This document shows, piece after piece, positions 21,883-32,599 of a stretch of 60,000 bases of DNA (the first letter of the stretch is position 1; each line of letters starts with the position of its first letter). Made by a program: the position numbers and the translations under genes. The stretch comes from Symsagittifera roscoffensis. Taxonomy: Eukaryota > Xenacoelomorpha > Acoela > Convolutidae. Under the pieces are notes generated by a model, which ran no database searches, was not told where the DNA came from, and saw only the letters and a program-made list of their open reading frames with translations. Location of the stretch: contig NC_087065.1 in assembly GCF_963678635.1 (NCBI RefSeq), positions 11,927,579 through 11,987,578 of the forward strand, written 5' to 3'.

Positions 21883-24598
21883 TCATTTATTGTTCCGAGT
21901 ACGCAAGCGGCGTTCGCAATCTATTTTGCCAGGGAGATTCTCTGTTTTAAAAATGCTGCCTGCTCTGGGTTCCTCAGTGCATATGCTTAGGTTCTTACAG
22001 AGCTTGCTCAAAAAAACTTCTGGGCTGGGGCAGGCCGCGCCCTGAATTTCAAAAGCTAGCGGTTGAAAAAGATATCCATCATTTACAAGATCTTTATACT
22101 TGTCAATTTTTCGCTCTTCCGCATCAGCGGCAGCCGTACCAGGGTTACAAACAGACCCGGCATTAATCCTACAAGAAGTTAAGGAGTCTACTACCGTTAC
22201 ATCCCACAAGAGCTGCTTACCATCAGCCCATGCAACGAGCGTCAAACCGTCTGGTCGCTTCTGATCGGTCCTGTAGAGGTGTCGTGGTTCTAAAACAGAC
22301 GGAATGTGAGTAGATGATAGACTCTGCTTTATAAGGGCATTCAGGTTTGAATGCCTAGAGAATCTCCCTGCACTTTTGAGGCAAGAAAGACCATGCCAAC
22401 CATCCTCGGTAACGTCTTTTCCGCACACGCATTTGTGCCGTTCGCATATTTTTGATCCTAATCGAAATCCTAGTGCAATTCCGAGTTGTTGGTTCGACAG
22501 TTTTAACCTTAAATTTTTGCACGGGATGACGTTCAACCATTGGGAGCCAAATCTATTTTGGAACGCGTTGAACTTTTTTACGTCCGTTGGTTCGAGTCGT
22601 AAAATCACGTCTGCAATTTCGCTGTCAAAAATTGGCTCCGTCCATTTTTTTTGGATTTCATTTTCCGGAGCCATTTCAATTTTTCCAAGGTCAAACCACC
22701 GTTTAAGCGCATCATCATAGGTTCCATCCACATGCTCCAAACCAAAGATTTCGCTCAAGGCATCTTTTGCTCCTACTGCTGAGGCTAAGAAAGCGGGTAA
22801 AGCGAGTAGACGAGCGGAAGAAACGCCCAAGCCACCTTTGGCTGCCGGGAGAACTGCTTGTAAAAACTGGCTATCATCCATTTTCACGTTAGTGACCTTG
22901 CATAACGAATTTCTTAGTAATTTATCGTAACGTTCCAAAAAATCATTTTGCAAAAAACAAGGGCTCCAACGCAAAAAATATAGGAGTTTTGGCATGCTAA
23001 AGCAATTTTTCAGGAGGTAAAAACCATAATGGGCGTCTAGTTTGTCAATGACATCCGAGATTTTTTTCAAGCTCCTTAATTTTTTCGTCGGGCAATTCTT
23101 TTCGGCAAAGTTCGCCAGTTGGAGATCCTAAAATGAGGAGTTCTTCTTTTGTTTTTATTTTTATTTTGGGGCATATTTTTCGAAACTGTGTTAAAATTGA
23201 ATTATACTGTGAACTAGTAGTCGGTCCCAGAAAACAAAGTTCACACTTCTCAGTGTTTAAGCTCAGGCCGTAAATTTGTTCCGATTTCAGAATGTTTTTA
23301 AGGTCCCGGAGTACTACCTTATAGTGGTAGGCTAAATTCCCATCATCTAAATACCAGATTTTAATTTTCGACTCCAACTGTTTGACTAGTGTATGAATTA
23401 TTTCCGCAAAAGTGGTGGGGCTTCAGGATCACCTTGCTGAGTTCCGTCTTTTGACATTATGACAGAGTTTCCGTAAAAAAGGTAACTAGGTTTACCATAC
23501 GCGCAATGGGTGTAATTATACCATTCGGGGCGAATTGAATAAACTTGATTCAGCATTCTTTCTCTGTTTAAAGAGTTAAGGGCATTCTTAAAATCTAGTT
23601 TTAAAAGAAAAGTGCATTTTGAATTGTCGTCGCGTTCAATTAGGTTTCGAAACGACTGCGCAGCTATTTCTGCTCCTCGTTTAGTACCGCATCCTACCTG
23701 TACATTTCCGAAAAAATTTTGTCGCTCGGAGAGGGCCTTACTTCCAGCGCATTTAGACGCGATACGTCTCAGCGTGTTGCATATGGCAATCGGTCTCAAC
23801 CCTCCGTCTATCTTTATGAGGGCGATAAGCTTTGCGCCAAAAAAGAAAGGTCTTAGTGGTTCGGGTATTTTGCAATCTCCAATGAGGTTTATCAGCTTAG
23901 TAAGCGATTTCAGAAAATTAAGTCTTGCACTGCCATTCGACTTACTAACAATATCTTTAAAAATTTGAGGAATTATTTTATCAGGACCTGCTGCTGATCC
24001 GTTTGGAAAGGACATTATCGCATTGTATATGTCGAAATCGGTTACGAAAAAACTATCCAACTTTTCTGGATTTGGAGCTGCAAATTTGGCTCGCTGCGGG
24101 TGCTTAGACAACAATTTTTGATAGTTATCAGTTGAAAAAGGAGCTATTTTGTCATCCGAAGCAGCAAGTCTTATTCCTCCCTGTACATTTCCTTCATCGA
24201 GCTTACTACTTATTAACTTTATTCTCTGCTCGAGATCACTCAGAGGCGGGCTTGAAACTTGGGGATGGGGTTTTGGAAGTGACACGTCATTTGCTCGAAT
24301 TCTTTTATTTATCAAAGAACTCATGCTTGTGGTCTGTTTGCATCCACTTCTTTTCGGTTGCTCCAAAAAAAAACAAGAACGACGTTAAAAAAATAAGCCA
24401 TTTTGTAACATCTTCTACATTGTAGACGATGTCATTTATTTTGTCCGACAGACTTTCCGCCAAGGGAACACGCGAGTCTTTTGGTACTCTCTTGAGTACT
24501 CGGACATTTGAGATGGCTGTATTAACATAATTGTCTAGCACTAAATCATTACCTATTGTTGCTTTATTAACAGATTTTACATCAACGCATAAAGGACA
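21883..24598 (-). mobile_element. Retroelement copy A: RT plus Cys/His motif plus PD-(D/E)XK-like domain, frameshifted and 5' truncated
   Basis: Non-LTR-type reverse transcriptase read on the minus strand through at least four frame segments: about 24598-24370, 24366-23398, 23377-23060 and 23070-21883. Visible motifs are LRPIAICNTLRRIASKC (fingers), KLDFKNALNSL (motif A), GTQQGDPEAPPL (motif B) and WYLDDGNL (motif C, catalytic DD). Then come a long thumb/linker, a zinc-binding-like CVC...H...C motif, and KRPDGLTLVAW...LLWDVTVVD, which resembles the PD...D core of restriction-like endonucleases. Single-base frameshifts lie near 24365, 23405 and 23065, so the copy is dead. The 5' end stops near 24598, where copy B begins on the other strand. 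The same architecture recurs in predicted proteins from many invertebrates; I do not assign a clade. Confidence 0.85.
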
Positions 24599-24599
24599 C

Positions 24600-27030
24600 T
24601 GAAATTTATTTCAGTTCCAACTAAACCCAATAAGAAGCTCAGTGACAACGAAGTTAGGGCTAAAGCTGTCAGCATGAAGATCAATGACGGAAACATAAAA
24701 GCCGCTGCTCGAATTGCGTCTTCGGATGACACGCTTTCCCCAATCAATGAGGAAACACTAAAAAACTGAAAAAGAAACACCCAACTAGTGAACACCAAAC
24801 TACCCATAATGTTTTTATTGATGAATCCTTTCAAGTTGAAAGTCAACTGGTTAAAAAGTGCATTCTCTCTTTCCCTTCCGGTTCCGCCGGGGGTCCCGAT
24901 AAATTGACTCCACAGATTTTGAAGGACCTCATTTCGCCCGCCACTGGGGAACTTGGTAAAAAATCTTCTAGCCAGGCTTGCTCACTTTGTGAACATTGTT
25001 GCGCCAGGGAACATTCCTCCATGCTTGAGACCGTACTTTTTCTCTGCCAACCTGTTTGCGCTCGGTAAAAAAGATGGTGGTGTGCGCCCTATCGCTGTAG
25101 GCAACACCTTGCGGCGACTTGTCTCTAAGTGTGCGGGAATTACTGAGAAAACTAATCGCAAGACGAGATATGGGCATCTGCAGCTCGGCTACGGCTGTAA
25201 CAAAGGAGCTGAAGCGGCGGCGCATGCGGTGAGAACTTTGGTGTCTACTGACCTTCCGGAAGATTTTGTTATCGTCAAGATTGATTTCCGCAATGCTTTC
25301 AACTCCTTCTCGCGAGAAAAACTACTGGACACCGTCGAAGTCAAGTCACCGGCAATTTACAATTACTCGGCTCTAGCGTACGCAACTCCGAGTTATTTAT
25401 TTTTCGGGAGTTTTGTTATTATGTCGGAAGTTGGCGTCCAGCAAGGGGATCCCGAGGGCCCACCGCTCTTCTCGGACCTAATCATGGACATTATCGATCG
25501 CCTTTCCTCGCTCCTGAATTTTTGGTATCTTGATGATGGGAACCTGGGCGACAGAGCTGGAGTTGCTTTAGCCGACTTGTCAAAAAAAATCGAGGCTGCT
25601 GCAAACCTTGGTCTTGAACTGAACTCGTCTAAGTGCGAACTTGTCTTTCTGGGTTGCCCTGACGACGACCTTAAAGCCTCGATTTTATCTGATTTTAATC
25701 GAATCTGTCCGAAGATTGAAGTTACTGATCTTAAAGACCTTGTCATCCTTGGTGCTCCTATAGGCGAAGAAGCAAGAAGGACACTTCTTACTGGGGAAAA
25801 ACAAAAACTCGACAACATGTGTGACTTTCTCGAAAACGTCGATGGCCACCACGCGCTTTTTCTGCTTAGAAACTGTTTGAGTCTGCCCAAATTGTTGTAC
25901 TTTTTGCGAACTGCGTGCTGCTTCAAGGAGGAGGATCTTCTTCGTGAGTACGACAAACTAGTTGTGAGCGCCCTTTCTCGATGTGCCAATGTTAGGCTCG
26001 ATGCTAACAGCCAGCTGCAGTCTCTGTTGCCTTCTTCTTCTGGTGGTCTTGGTCTGATGTCTGCTTTCCATCTCGCGCTTCCTGCATTTCTTGCGTCTGC
26101 GATTGGTTTTGGTAGGCTGACCCAAACCATTCTTAGTAAGTTTGACATCAGCGATGATGCGGACATTACCTTGGCTTTTGCCTCTTGGTCATCCAAAACA
26201 GGGTTACAGAATGCGCCATCACAACCTGAGCTTCAGAAGTCTTGGACAGCTCCGATCTACAAAATGTTATCTTCCGAACTTCTTGATAGTCTTGATGACA
26301 TTGGTAGGAAGCGTTTTTGGTGCTTTCAGGGTAAACTTCCTGCTGCTTGGTTGAATGCATTGCCTTTTAGTCACTAGGTTTAAAACTCACCAATTCTCAA
26401 CTCAGAATCTCGGTCGGCCTTCGACTCGGGACTCTTCTGTGCGTTGAACATGTCTGTGTTTGCGGCAAGTCAGTCGACCGCTCGGGCTGGCATGGTTTGT
26501 CTTGTTCTCGCAGCGCTGGGAGGTTCGCCAGGCACTCTATGTTGAATCAAATTATTGAAGATTCACTTGGCACTCTTCAAATACATTCCATTTTGGAACC
26601 ACCGGGTCTTAGCCGCACTGATTTCAAGAGACCTGATGGACTATCTTTGATTCCTTGGATTCGTGGGTCTTCTCTCGTCTGGGATGCCACGGTTGTAGAT
26701 GGTTTAGCGCCCTCCAGGCTCCATGGTGGTGACTTGTATGCCGGTAAAGCTGCAACTGAAGCTGAAGATCTGAAAGCGAAGAAATATGAGCCTTTAGTCT
26801 GAGATGGATATTTTTTCCAGGCAGTTGCCTTTGAGAGACAGGGAGAATGCGGCAGTGACACCCTCAGGTTTATTCGTGATCTTGGTAGACGCCTTACTGA
26901 TGCCACCCATGAAACTCGTGCACCATCTTTCTTAAAACAGCGTATTTCAGTAGCACTTCAGATTGGGAACGCGGCATCCGTTCTTGGGACAATAAAGCCC
27001 ACTGACTCTCTTGAAGACATTTTTTTTTAA
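24600..27030 (+). mobile_element. Retroelement copy B: related but distinct RT/nuclease lineage, defective
   Basis: Same order of domains as copy A but clearly diverged in protein sequence. The readable start (LSDNEVRAKAVSMKINDGN at about 24640) aligns with LSDLEQRIKLISSKLDEGN of copy A. Motifs: GSAGGPDKLTPQILKD, VRPIAVGNTLRRLVSKC, KIDFRNAFNSF, GVQQGDPEGPPLF, and WYLDDGN with the catalytic Asp pair at 25532-25537. The Cys/His motif CVCGKSVDRSGWHGLSC is followed by KRPDGLSLIPW...LVWDATVVD. Frameshifts near 24762, 24958 and 26373 and an in-frame TGA at 26800-26802 break it. Reading on past that TGA gives the family C-terminus (ETRAPSFLKQRISVALQIGN) up to TAA at 27028-27030. It is 5' truncated at the head-to-head junction with copy A. 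The base composition is richer in GC than the neighbouring DNA. Confidence 0.85.
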
Positions 27031-27463
27031 TCTCTGAGCCTTTATTTTTTCTGGTCTTAGCTTCCTTTCCCTTTTCATCATTGTATATTTGTATTTTGTA
27101 CATACATTTGTACATAATGTTTGGTTATTTTAAAGAATTAATTCTTTTTAAAAAAACACTGAAACCATTGGGTTTTCTTAGAGTCGCTAAGAGAAATATT
27201 TACACAACTGATATGATACCAACTAGAACAACAATCACATCTAATCCAATTTATGAGTCCTGAAGGTTTTAAGCAATCTTTGCTTGTACACTCTTTGTTG
27301 TTTTTCCTCATCTTGACGCAGCATAAACGTTATGTAGAGGGCGACTGAACTAACCCATGATAAGCGGTTAGTGGAAATTTTACAAATCAGCAAATAAAAA
27401 AAAGACAACTAAATTAATTTAAATTTTAAAATCGAATTATAAAAATCAAAAACAAGGAACAAT

Positions 27464-27580
27464 CTCACCCGAGCTCAGTAGGTCCAGCGGCGCACCACCA
27501 GACTCCTCAAGCCAGTTCCAGTTTCCCACCTCCCCACAGAAAGCCACTTGACAGACCTGTCTCTAAAATCCCTCAGAGGG
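27464..27580 (-). repeat. Sequence paired with 19335-19425 (tRNA-like or exon-like), copy 2
   Basis: The minus strand has GTCTGTCAAGTGG...GAGTCTGGTGGTGCGCCGCT...GACCTACTGAGCTCGG then GTGAGA. One frame reads NWNWLEESGGAPLDLLSSG up to a donor-like GTGAGA. Alternatively TCTGGTGGTGCGCCGCTGGA resembles the D-arm side of a tRNA-derived SINE. I favour a repeat because a second, shorter copy exists. Confidence 0.4.
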
Positions 27581-28525
27581 CGCCATTCAATTCCATCAGG
27601 GCACAGCAGTCGCAGTCATACTTTTGCTTCATCTATTTAATAAGTTTATCACAACAATTAGGCTAAATTGACTATATGGTCCAAAAACTTCTCCGGTTTG
27701 ACAAGAACCAATTGACTACCGAAAAAGTTTTCGAACTTTACTTAAATAACATAATTGCAATACAGAAGTCAATTCCAGAGTCGTCGTTTACATGATTAGA
27801 GTTTATGAATTTTTTGGAATGGTTTTTGTCTAGTTATGTAGAGATATGATTCAGAAGAGATACTTTCCTTTGGCTTTCGGGCTTTGAAGGCCTGCTTTCC
27901 GAAATTTTTAATTCGACCAATTGATTTAGTTCCCCATTTAATTTTTCTGTTTTTCTTCCACATTTTTCTTCTGTAATATGCCTTCTAAGTTTTTATGATT
28001 TTGATTATAATATTTACTCTGACTTTGTAGATTTGTCACTGAGGTATTAGCCGTGCGATTAAAGGTCTAGGTTTTGCACAAAAGTTTTCACAAAAACAAA
28101 TACAATCAATGCGCATGGGATCTGTTGAATCCAGTTAATTTCAAAATGATTCAACCTTTTTCAGAATTTCAATCTCTGCAACTCGTTTATTAAGTCCGGG
28201 ATAATTGCTCTTCATTTTTTGCCTTTACCAAGAATCTTCATTTCATCTGAAATTTCTACGTTGTATTTTTTATTGAAAAAACTAATGAACATCTGTAAGT
28301 CTTTCAATTTTTTGAAGTATAGCAGTGGTAGGACGATTGTTTTAAACAGCCTATATCCAACCTTTCCACATCCATCTCATTGGTACCTTGTGAAAAGATT
28401 CGATTGATTGGTAATCAGATCATCGTAGTTCCCAGCACTCAAATGCAAACAACAGCTCTCTATAAACGTTATTGATTCTATCGATAGCAGCGGAGAAGTA
28501 CTTCGTCGCAGGGGAAAGAAGGATT

Positions 28526-28910
28526 TCAATGCTTTGCCGATTCTGTATTTGGCATAGTCACGCCAAGGTGGGTTTTGTTTATGGTCAGACCAACATCTTT
28601 TACTGGTTGTTTCTTTTCAATCAGTTTGTCACCAAAACCCGATTTTTTTGGTCTTGTTTTCGAGTTCTCATTGTCGGCCTTTCCTAGAGGGATGACCGTC
28701 TCCACCTCTGTGAGAAGGTCATCTGACAGCTTAGGACCTTGAGTGCAAAAGTCAGTAAAGATTGCAAGGCAATTATTTTCTTGTTTTCCTGAGTTCTGTT
28801 GTTTGCTTTCGGGTACAATAAAAAGTACCAGATTGATTTTGCGCCTCTTCAAGACTTCCTGTTCACATTCTTGTTGCTCGAGCTTTTCATTCTTTATCTT
28901 TATGCGTGTT
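28526..28910 (-). mobile_element. ORF1-like remnant of a non-LTR element (coiled coil plus RRM-like)
   Basis: The minus strand reads RIKIKNEKLEQQECEQEVLK (coiled coil), then RRKINLVLFIVPESK, ...IFTDFCTQG..., ...VIPLGKADNENSKTRPKK..., FGDKLI and GLTINKTHLG. The pattern NLVLFxVPES...KTRP...FGDKLI...INxDL is common in ORF1-type nucleic-acid-binding proteins encoded by invertebrate retroelements. It is interrupted upstream and downstream. Minus-strand text at about 28200-28400 (for example RLFKTIVLPLLYF) hints at an RT thumb, but too weakly to call. Confidence 0.5.
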
Positions 28911-29149
28911 GAAAACCAAGATCAATGTTGAAGAATGAATTGTAAAGCTTTTCGCATAATGTGTTAGCATCATCAGATACTGAAAATTAAAAATAAATGA
29001 AATTCTATTATATATTTAAATGCGGGCTTCACTATCTCGCCATGTTTATGCTTTTTCAACGTATTATTTTTGCATGTTTACGCTATATCGTATATTGCAA
29101 TGGTTAAGATTTTTTTTTAGATTTTCCCATTTGATGTTAGTGGTTATTT

Positions 29150-30200
29150 TACCGAGTTTAAATTAAGCATTCCAATATCGAATTAGGGGTTGCGAATTTG
29201 GCCTCCAATTTTGAATGCCCGAATCATTTTAGTTAATGAGATAAGACGATTTTTGAAATTTTTTCAAAAATTTTCAGAAATTTCTAACAAAATAATTTAC
29301 AACACTTGAAGTTCCCAACCCTGTAGTTGGGTGCTGTCCGAGTACTCTAAGGAGTTACAAATCTTGCCTCCAAATATGACTGCTCAATTCTTTGTAGTTT
29401 TCGAGATATGACGTTTTTTGTGATTTTTTCAAAAGTTTTCAGAAAACTTAATTTAATTTATACTCTTTAAAAAGCTGAAATTCCCAACCCTGTAGTTGAG
29501 TGCTGTCAGAGTACTATCAAGGATCGCGAATCTTGCCTCCCAGTATGACTGCTCAAATCCTTGTAGTTTTCGAGATGTGACGTTTTTTGTGATTTTTTCA
29601 AAGTTTAAATTAATTATTTTTCAAAATTTGAAATTCCATCCGCTATAGTTCGGTGTTATCAGGGTACTCTAAAGAATTGCAAATCTTGCCACTTGCGACT
29701 GCTAAACGCGACTGCTCAAATTCTTTTAGTTTCCGAGATGTGACGTTTTTTGATTTTTTCAAAGTTTCTCAAAGAACTGATCAACAAAGAAATTCAAAAA
29801 ATTTGAAACTACTAACTTGATGAAGATACAACCTTTTTGTCAGCGTACACACAGGCGTCTCAAATCTTGCCTCCTAAAATGAATGCTCAAATCCTTTTAG
29901 TTTCCGTGATAAGACGTTTTTTCAGTTTTTTTTTTCGGGAAACTTAGGTTTAAAAAAATTCACAAAATTTTGGATTCCTAACCCTATAGTAGGGTGCTCT
30001 CAGGGACTCCCAGTGGTTGCAAATCTGGCCTCCAAATTTCTCCAGAGGCCCTTTAAGTTTTCAGGATGCCGCTTTTAAAATGGGAATTGAAAAATTTCGA
30101 AATTACCAACCCTGTAATTGGGTGCAGTCAGAGTACACTAAAAGTTTGCAGATGTTGTTTCCAATATGTGCGTTTTTTCATGAGTTGTCGAAAAATTTCG
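29150..30200 (+). repeat. Tandem array, unit about 165 bp, about 7 diverged units, recurring hairpin
   Basis: A GCAAATCTTGCCTCC-type motif recurs at about 29188, 29353, 29524, 29675, 29848, 30015 and 30144. It is preceded in most units by CCCAACCCTGTAGTTGGG (6-bp stem, 6-base loop), then TGCTGTCAGAGTACTCTAA, and followed by TAGTTTTCGAGATGTGACG and TTTTTTTCAAA stretches. Open frames here are not conserved between units, so the repeat is not coding. Confidence 0.85.
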
Positions 30201-30230
30201 AAGCACCGAAGGTGCGTTGAACGCTAGTAT

Positions 30231-32235
30231 TTGTGACATCTATAAAAGAGATGCAACATTCAGAAACATTTATTTTTACACATATTTTACAAAACCATAA
30301 TAAACCAGGTGATTTCTGCATGGCGCGCTAGATGGTTGATGCAGCTCTTGAGCAATCACCAGCTAGATACCAGTCACCGCACTTGAAACAGGAAAACGAT
30401 TAATCTTTGCAATCATTCTTACATTTCCCGCAAGGGAATTTAACTGCTTGGTTTCTCGGTTTTTCAGGCATATTTAATTGCAGGGAAAATAGTTTGAAAT
30501 AAAAGGAAAGAGTCAATCTAGATGAATCCTCACTGCGGCCCCTTTTAACAACTGAAGATCACCAATGCGAGGTTCTCACAATATGTATGTTTAAGTAAGT
30601 TCATTTACTATCTAGCCAGAACTAACGAAGTTACTATCTACGAAGTACAGAACTAAATAGAAATTACTTCTAAATGATTTCCGGTTGACAATTCTTCTCT
30701 CACTGGCGCTCACTCTTTGACTTATTAACTTCTTCGTCTTCTTCGACTCCTTGTTTCTGTTCTTCTTCTTTGACTCCTTTTTCCTGATTTTTGATGATAT
30801 CCTCTGTCACCATCAAGTCTTATAAAGGACCACCACTGTTCCTGCAAATAGTTGTAAGATGGGCGCCAAGTGCCAGCGATGGATGGTTTTCTCCGAGGTT
30901 TGCTAAAACGTTGACCTCCTTGCTTTTGCAGCTCGGTATGGAATTTTGTTGAGCCTGTCAGATAATGATCTGCAATTTCAGTTCCGCAGCTCTCGGAAGA
31001 TGTCAGCAAGGGATTTTCTCCCCGTGTACAAGATTGTCTCGATTCTGTCCTGGTGTTTCTTGAGTATTGACAACAATCCTTCTAAGCTCTAGTTGCAGTG
31101 TAATTTTTGTTCTTTTTCGAGATTTTTGTTGTAGTTTCGAGATTTTTGTTTCAACGCTAAACTATAGTCCAGGTTTAAACGTGGCTAAAGTTTATAAAAC
31201 TTAATTTCTGAAATTATGGTCCATGTGTAACATGGCTAAAATTCATCAAACTGACAGTTCAGACTCGGAAATATTCCCAGTACGAAATGTTATAAGAATT
31301 TATGTAACATTCGCCCAGACATTACACATTGATGGAGCGTAGAAAAAGCACCTATTGACGACTGGCTGACTCGTTTTTCACCGTCTTGACCTACCCTATG
31401 TTACCATTTTTAGGCCATCGGCCAAACGAATTTTGATCAGCCTTCGCTTACTTGCGAAAATAATCACATAGCTGGGTCTCAGATCCCCAGACAACGTGTT
31501 ACTTTTAAAAACGCGTCTAGAAAACCATAATTTAATGTTTTTAGTGACAGTTATATATTAAATCCATTAGAGATGGATTGACCCTGTCCTCAACTCTTAC
31601 TGCTCATGTACTGAATTGCTAAACAATATTGGAGTAAATTAAATACGTTAGGGCATTACAGCAGCTAAAATGTGTGTTTAAAGTCTCTCACAGTCTCTGG
31701 GCAACAGGCCTCTAATTCTGTACTCTCCCGGAGATAACGTCGTTATCTCTCCGTTCTTTTTGACGTTCATCGGCAGGTTCGACTGTGCCAATCCGGGGGA
31801 ATGAAACATTACGAACAGAAAACTAAAAAATCTGAAAATTTATAGGAAAATGTTATTAAAGATTACGTAATTTTAAGTAATTACAGTTATATAATTTTGG
31901 TTGACTCAGTAATTTTATGAGCTTTTTTATGTTTGTCCCTTTTTCAAGATTTTTGATCGTTCTGTAAAAATAGTTTAAAAAATCTAATCCTGATGATGCA
32001 CAAATTGTAAGAAAACGTTTGAATTGGACATTTTAAACACATCATATTGTTAATAATGACGCGCCAGGTAACTATCTTGAATTTTATGTTAAGCACACCC
32101 CGTCCTGTGAGATGGTTCTGTAGAATCTTCAGTGGGTTCTTGTTGTTCCGATTGAAGCTTAGTCCACCGATGCTGTAGGTTTTTACGAACAACTGTCGTC
32201 AAATTCGGTATGGTACGCACTTCAGAGTATTTATC
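30231..32235. other. Intergenic, no gene recognised
   Basis: A 94-codon minus-strand frame (30725-31009) ends in an Arg-rich simple repeat and has no known domain. A near-perfect palindrome GGAGATAACGTCGTTATCTC lies at about 31734. Nothing else is readable. Confidence 0.45.
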
Positions 32236-32320
32236 AGAAAGCTAGCTCCAATAATAAACAATTGCCGGACTCTAAAATGCCTCACGCGAGCGTTTGGGTT
32301 CAATTCCAATGGTGGAACGG
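32236..32320 (+). mobile_element. tRNA-like sequence (SINE head or tRNA pseudogene)
   Basis: A box-like TAGCTCCAATA (32243) and B box GGTTCAATTCC (32297-32307) at tRNA spacing, with GCCGGACTCTAAAATGCC between them. There is no matching acceptor stem, so it is not a working tRNA gene. Confidence 0.55.
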
Positions 32321-32519
32321 CACATTTTTTTGAGATATCAGTCTACTGACATGGAGCCTGCTCGATCGGGTTGACATCGTCCTCATATATAATTTGCAAC
32401 TAATTTTAATTACGCTTGTGACAAGCAAACGTCATCAAATTGGAATATAGACTGTGTTCGGAATAACATTTTTTAACAAAATCAGTTGAATCATTTGATG
32501 AAATAAGTACAAATTTCTG

Positions 32520-32590
32520 GAACATTTGGTCTAGAGGTAACGACTGTGCCTGGAGTAAGGTCCTGGGCTCGAATCTGGTCAGGACTAGTT
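32520..32590 (+). mobile_element. tRNA-like sequence (SINE head or tRNA pseudogene)
   Basis: A box TGGTCTAGAGG (32527-32537) and B box GGCTCGAATCT (32566-32576), followed by a T8 run that could stop Pol III. The acceptor stem is not paired. Confidence 0.6.
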
Positions 32591-32599
32591 TTTTTTCAA

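Noticed and set aside
25393-26196. Minus-strand frame of 267 codons
   Set aside because: Complement of retroelement copy B, whose plus strand carries the RT motifs in order.
21883-27030. Copies A and B as one element inverted by twin priming
   Set aside because: Each covers the RT-to-C-terminus region, so they overlap in content, and their protein sequences differ too much to be halves of one insertion.
29150-30200. CRISPR-like array
   Set aside because: The units are about 165 bp, diverged along their whole length, and the DNA is animal; it is an ordinary tandem repeat.
30725-31009. 94-codon minus-strand frame with an Arg-rich tail
   Set aside because: The tail is a GAA/AGA simple repeat and the rest matches no family I know.
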